This document shows, one piece after another, positions 14,290 to 15,476 of a stretch of 15,476 bases of DNA. Within the stretch, counting starts at the first letter, position 1. Each line of letters starts with the position of its first letter. Below the pieces are notes generated by a model. It saw only the letters and a list, made by a program, of their open reading frames with translations, did not search any database and was not told the DNA's origin. Position numbers and translations under genes: made by a program. The stretch comes from Methanosarcina sp. (GTDB lineage: Archaea > Halobacteriota > Methanosarcinia > Methanosarcinales > Methanosarcinaceae), in contig JADGNM010000013.1 in the NCBI GenBank assembly GCA_017883485.1, forward strand, positions 1-15,476, written 5' to 3'.

Positions 14290-14311
14290 AAAATTGCAAT
14301 ATTGCAATTTT
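14290..14311. promoter_or_regulatory. Perfect 22-bp palindrome: candidate operator
   Basis: The left half is AAAATTGCAAT and the right half is its exact reverse complement, with no spacer. It begins 10 bp after the TATA box and ends at the base before the ATG of the winged-helix gene, so a bound protein would cover the expected transcription start. An extra ATTGCA half-site lies at 14281-14286. Autoregulation by the adjacent winged-helix protein is the simplest reading, inferred from position. Confidence 0.65.
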
Positions 14312-14548
14312 ATGACGACCGAAGAAATACTTAACAAATCTGATCTTGTTTGGGATTACTTTTCTAAACATCCCTATGAAGAAATAGCACCAAAGGGACT
14401 TACTCAAAAACTTAATTTAAAATATAATACAGTTAACAGCGCTATTAATCGTCTATACATTAGTGGGAAAATTAGAAAGAAAGAGAGGGGAATTTATATA
14501 CTATGTGAGTTGCCAAAAGGACAAACGACTTTTGGAAACAATGTTTAG
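14312..14548 (+). CDS. Small winged-helix-like protein, putative local regulator
   Basis: A 78-residue protein of mixed charge. It reads as a helix-turn-helix with a wing: helices around TEEILNKSDLVWDYFSKHPYEEIAP, then GLTQKLNLKYNTVNSAINRLYISGKI (a turn and recognition-helix pattern), then a basic wing RKKERGIYIL. The frame is open back to a TTG at 14282, but that codon lies upstream of the expected transcription start, so the ATG at 14312 is chosen. The gene ends in TAG; reading it as pyrrolysine would add the residue and seven more codons before a TAA. The radical SAM gene begins 56 bp downstream on the same strand. A DNA-binding repressor acting on the adjacent palindrome is the favoured role. 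A peptide-binding RRE/PqqD-like role, also winged-helix in fold, is the alternative. I do not recognise a named family. Confidence 0.72.
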   Translation: MTTEEILNKSDLVWDYFSKHPYEEIAPKGLTQKLNLKYNTVNSAINRLYISGKIRKKERGIYILCELPKGQTTFGNNV

Positions 14549-14604
14549 GTACATAGAAAAAAGTATCTGTAAAGAAAGCTAAGGATAATAAGGGGAATGC
14601 AATT

Positions 14605-15476
14605 TTGAATGATTTAACCCTAGAGATAACAAAAAAATGCCCTATGAGCTGTGTTTTGTGCTCTTCAGAAGGAGGTGAGCCTTATCCGAAAGAATTCAGC
14701 TTGCATGAGCTGAAAAGTATTGTGGATCAGGCTAAATCCCTAGGGGTAACTCAAATATCCTTATCCGGCGGAGAACCTCTTACTTACCCACATATTTTAG
14801 ATATTTGTAAATACATTGCAAATCTTGGCATTGAAGTCTTCGTATATACTTCTGGAAACACAATTAACGAAAATAATTCCATTTCTTCTATTTCAGTGGA
14901 TTATTTCTTAAAACTAAAAAGTGCTGGTGTAAAAGAGATCGTGTTTAGTATTCATGGCTCAAATCCTCAGATACATGACAAGATTACTAGAAGGGAAGGG
15001 AGCTTTGCAAATCTCTTAGAATCGATTAAGAATTCACAGACAGTCGAATTGAATGTTGATGTTCATTTTGTACCAGTTAGAGCAAATTTTAGATATTTGC
15101 CTTTAATTGTTTCTCTTATCAAGAGTTCTGGCCTAGATTCTCTTCATATCCTAAGATTTATTCCTCAAGGTCGCGGTTATGAAAATAAAGACCAGTTGGC
15201 TCTTTCAGTAGATGAAACATTAGAACTGCGTGAAATTCTTGCAAAATTGATGTTTGACTCCAATATGAGGATCGTTATTGGTGCTCATTATAATGAGCTT
15301 GGACTGAGCGATAATAAGTGCACAGCTGGTATTGAAAAAGCGGTAATCCGTCCAGACGGCTTAGTTTTTCCATGCGTCGGGATGAAAACGGTTGAAAAAT
15401 TTATTGATTTGAATGATGTCCGGTGTAATTTACATTTCGACCCCCATGCAAAAATAGAACATAATTTATTTTTTTG
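14605..15476 (+). CDS. Radical SAM protein with SPASM-type cysteines, 3'-truncated by the window
   Basis: The frame is open from 14557 to the window end; 290 codons are visible from the TTG at 14605. There is no in-frame ATG or GTG before the catalytic motif, and AGGGG lies 9 nt before this TTG, so TTG is taken as the start. Residues 12-19 are CPMSCVLC, the CX3CX2C motif that binds the 4Fe-4S cluster used for SAM cleavage, and SGGEP (54-58) is the SAM-contacting motif. VFSIHG near 119-124 and later strands fit the radical SAM barrel. Near the visible end, Cys239 and Cys257 are in the spacing CX12GX4C within PDGLVFPC, which fits the SPASM signature for auxiliary clusters (peptide or protein maturases such as PqqE or anSME, and some cofactor enzymes). 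Substrate unknown. Codons are AT-rich relative to glyS and hef. It is probably cotranscribed with the winged-helix gene. Confidence 0.88.
   Translation, partial: MNDLTLEITKKCPMSCVLCSSEGGEPYPKEFSLHELKSIVDQAKSLGVTQISLSGGEPLTYPHILDICKYIANLGIEVFVYTSGNTINENNSISSISVDYFLKLKSAGVKEIVFSIHGSNPQIHDKITRREGSFANLLESIKNSQTVELNVDVHFVPVRANFRYLPLIVSLIKSSGLDSLHILRFIPQGRGYENKDQLALSVDETLELREILAKLMFDSNMRIVIGAHYNELGLSDNKCTAGIEKAVIRPDGLVFPCVGMKTVEKFIDLNDVRCNLHFDPHAKIEHNLFF

Noticed and set aside
14222..14407. 61-codon minus-strand frame across the winged-helix promoter
   Set aside because: It runs antisense through the TATA box, the palindrome and the start of the plus-strand gene, with no promoter of its own.

Overview
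The window reads as the chromosome of a methanogenic euryarchaeon, almost certainly Methanosarcina; I did not resolve the species. The evidence is a phosphoseryl-tRNA synthetase (SepRS) of methanogen type, an archaeal Hef helicase/nuclease, an archaeal single-chain GlyRS, an archaeal translin-like protein, UPF0147 and p27-autoantigen-like zinc proteins. Promoters are archaeal TATA type and the AT-rich intergenic stretches are long. The deduced PdxS and SepRS proteins look like Methanosarcina proteins from memory; no search was run.

Layout. Positions 1-90 hold two nested hairpins resembling the right end/omega-RNA scaffold of an IS200/IS605 (IS1341-type) element whose body would lie left of the window. 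Next, on the minus strand, come the two subunits of the DXP-independent vitamin B6 synthase, pdxT (234-833) and pdxS (1065-1961), separated by a 231-bp gap rich in dyads. Two minus-strand membrane genes follow: a PAP2-family lipid phosphatase (2504-3526) and a UPF0104/flippase-like protein (3682-4746). They may act together in polyprenyl-phosphate or lipid handling.

The centre is an information-processing block: sepS (5287-6906), a translin-like gene (7156-7812) and UPF0147 (8409-8681) on the minus strand, then a p27-like zinc protein on the plus strand (8923-9549). The zinc-protein gene converges on hef (9661-12072, minus), which lies 82 bp downstream of glyS (12155-13984, minus) and is probably cotranscribed with it. 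Degenerate 18-19 bp tandem repeats flank the translin-like gene. Small tandem duplications mark the 3' end of the zinc-protein gene and the hef start.

The right edge changes character. A more AT-rich plus-strand unit begins with a consensus BRE/TATA element, then a perfect 22-bp palindrome ending exactly at the start codon of a 78-residue winged-helix-like protein (14312-14548). A radical SAM/SPASM-type enzyme follows, with a TTG start at 14605 and truncated by the window end. I recognise no named system here. This pair is the best candidate for an undescribed one: a locally regulated radical SAM maturation or modification operon that continues past the window.
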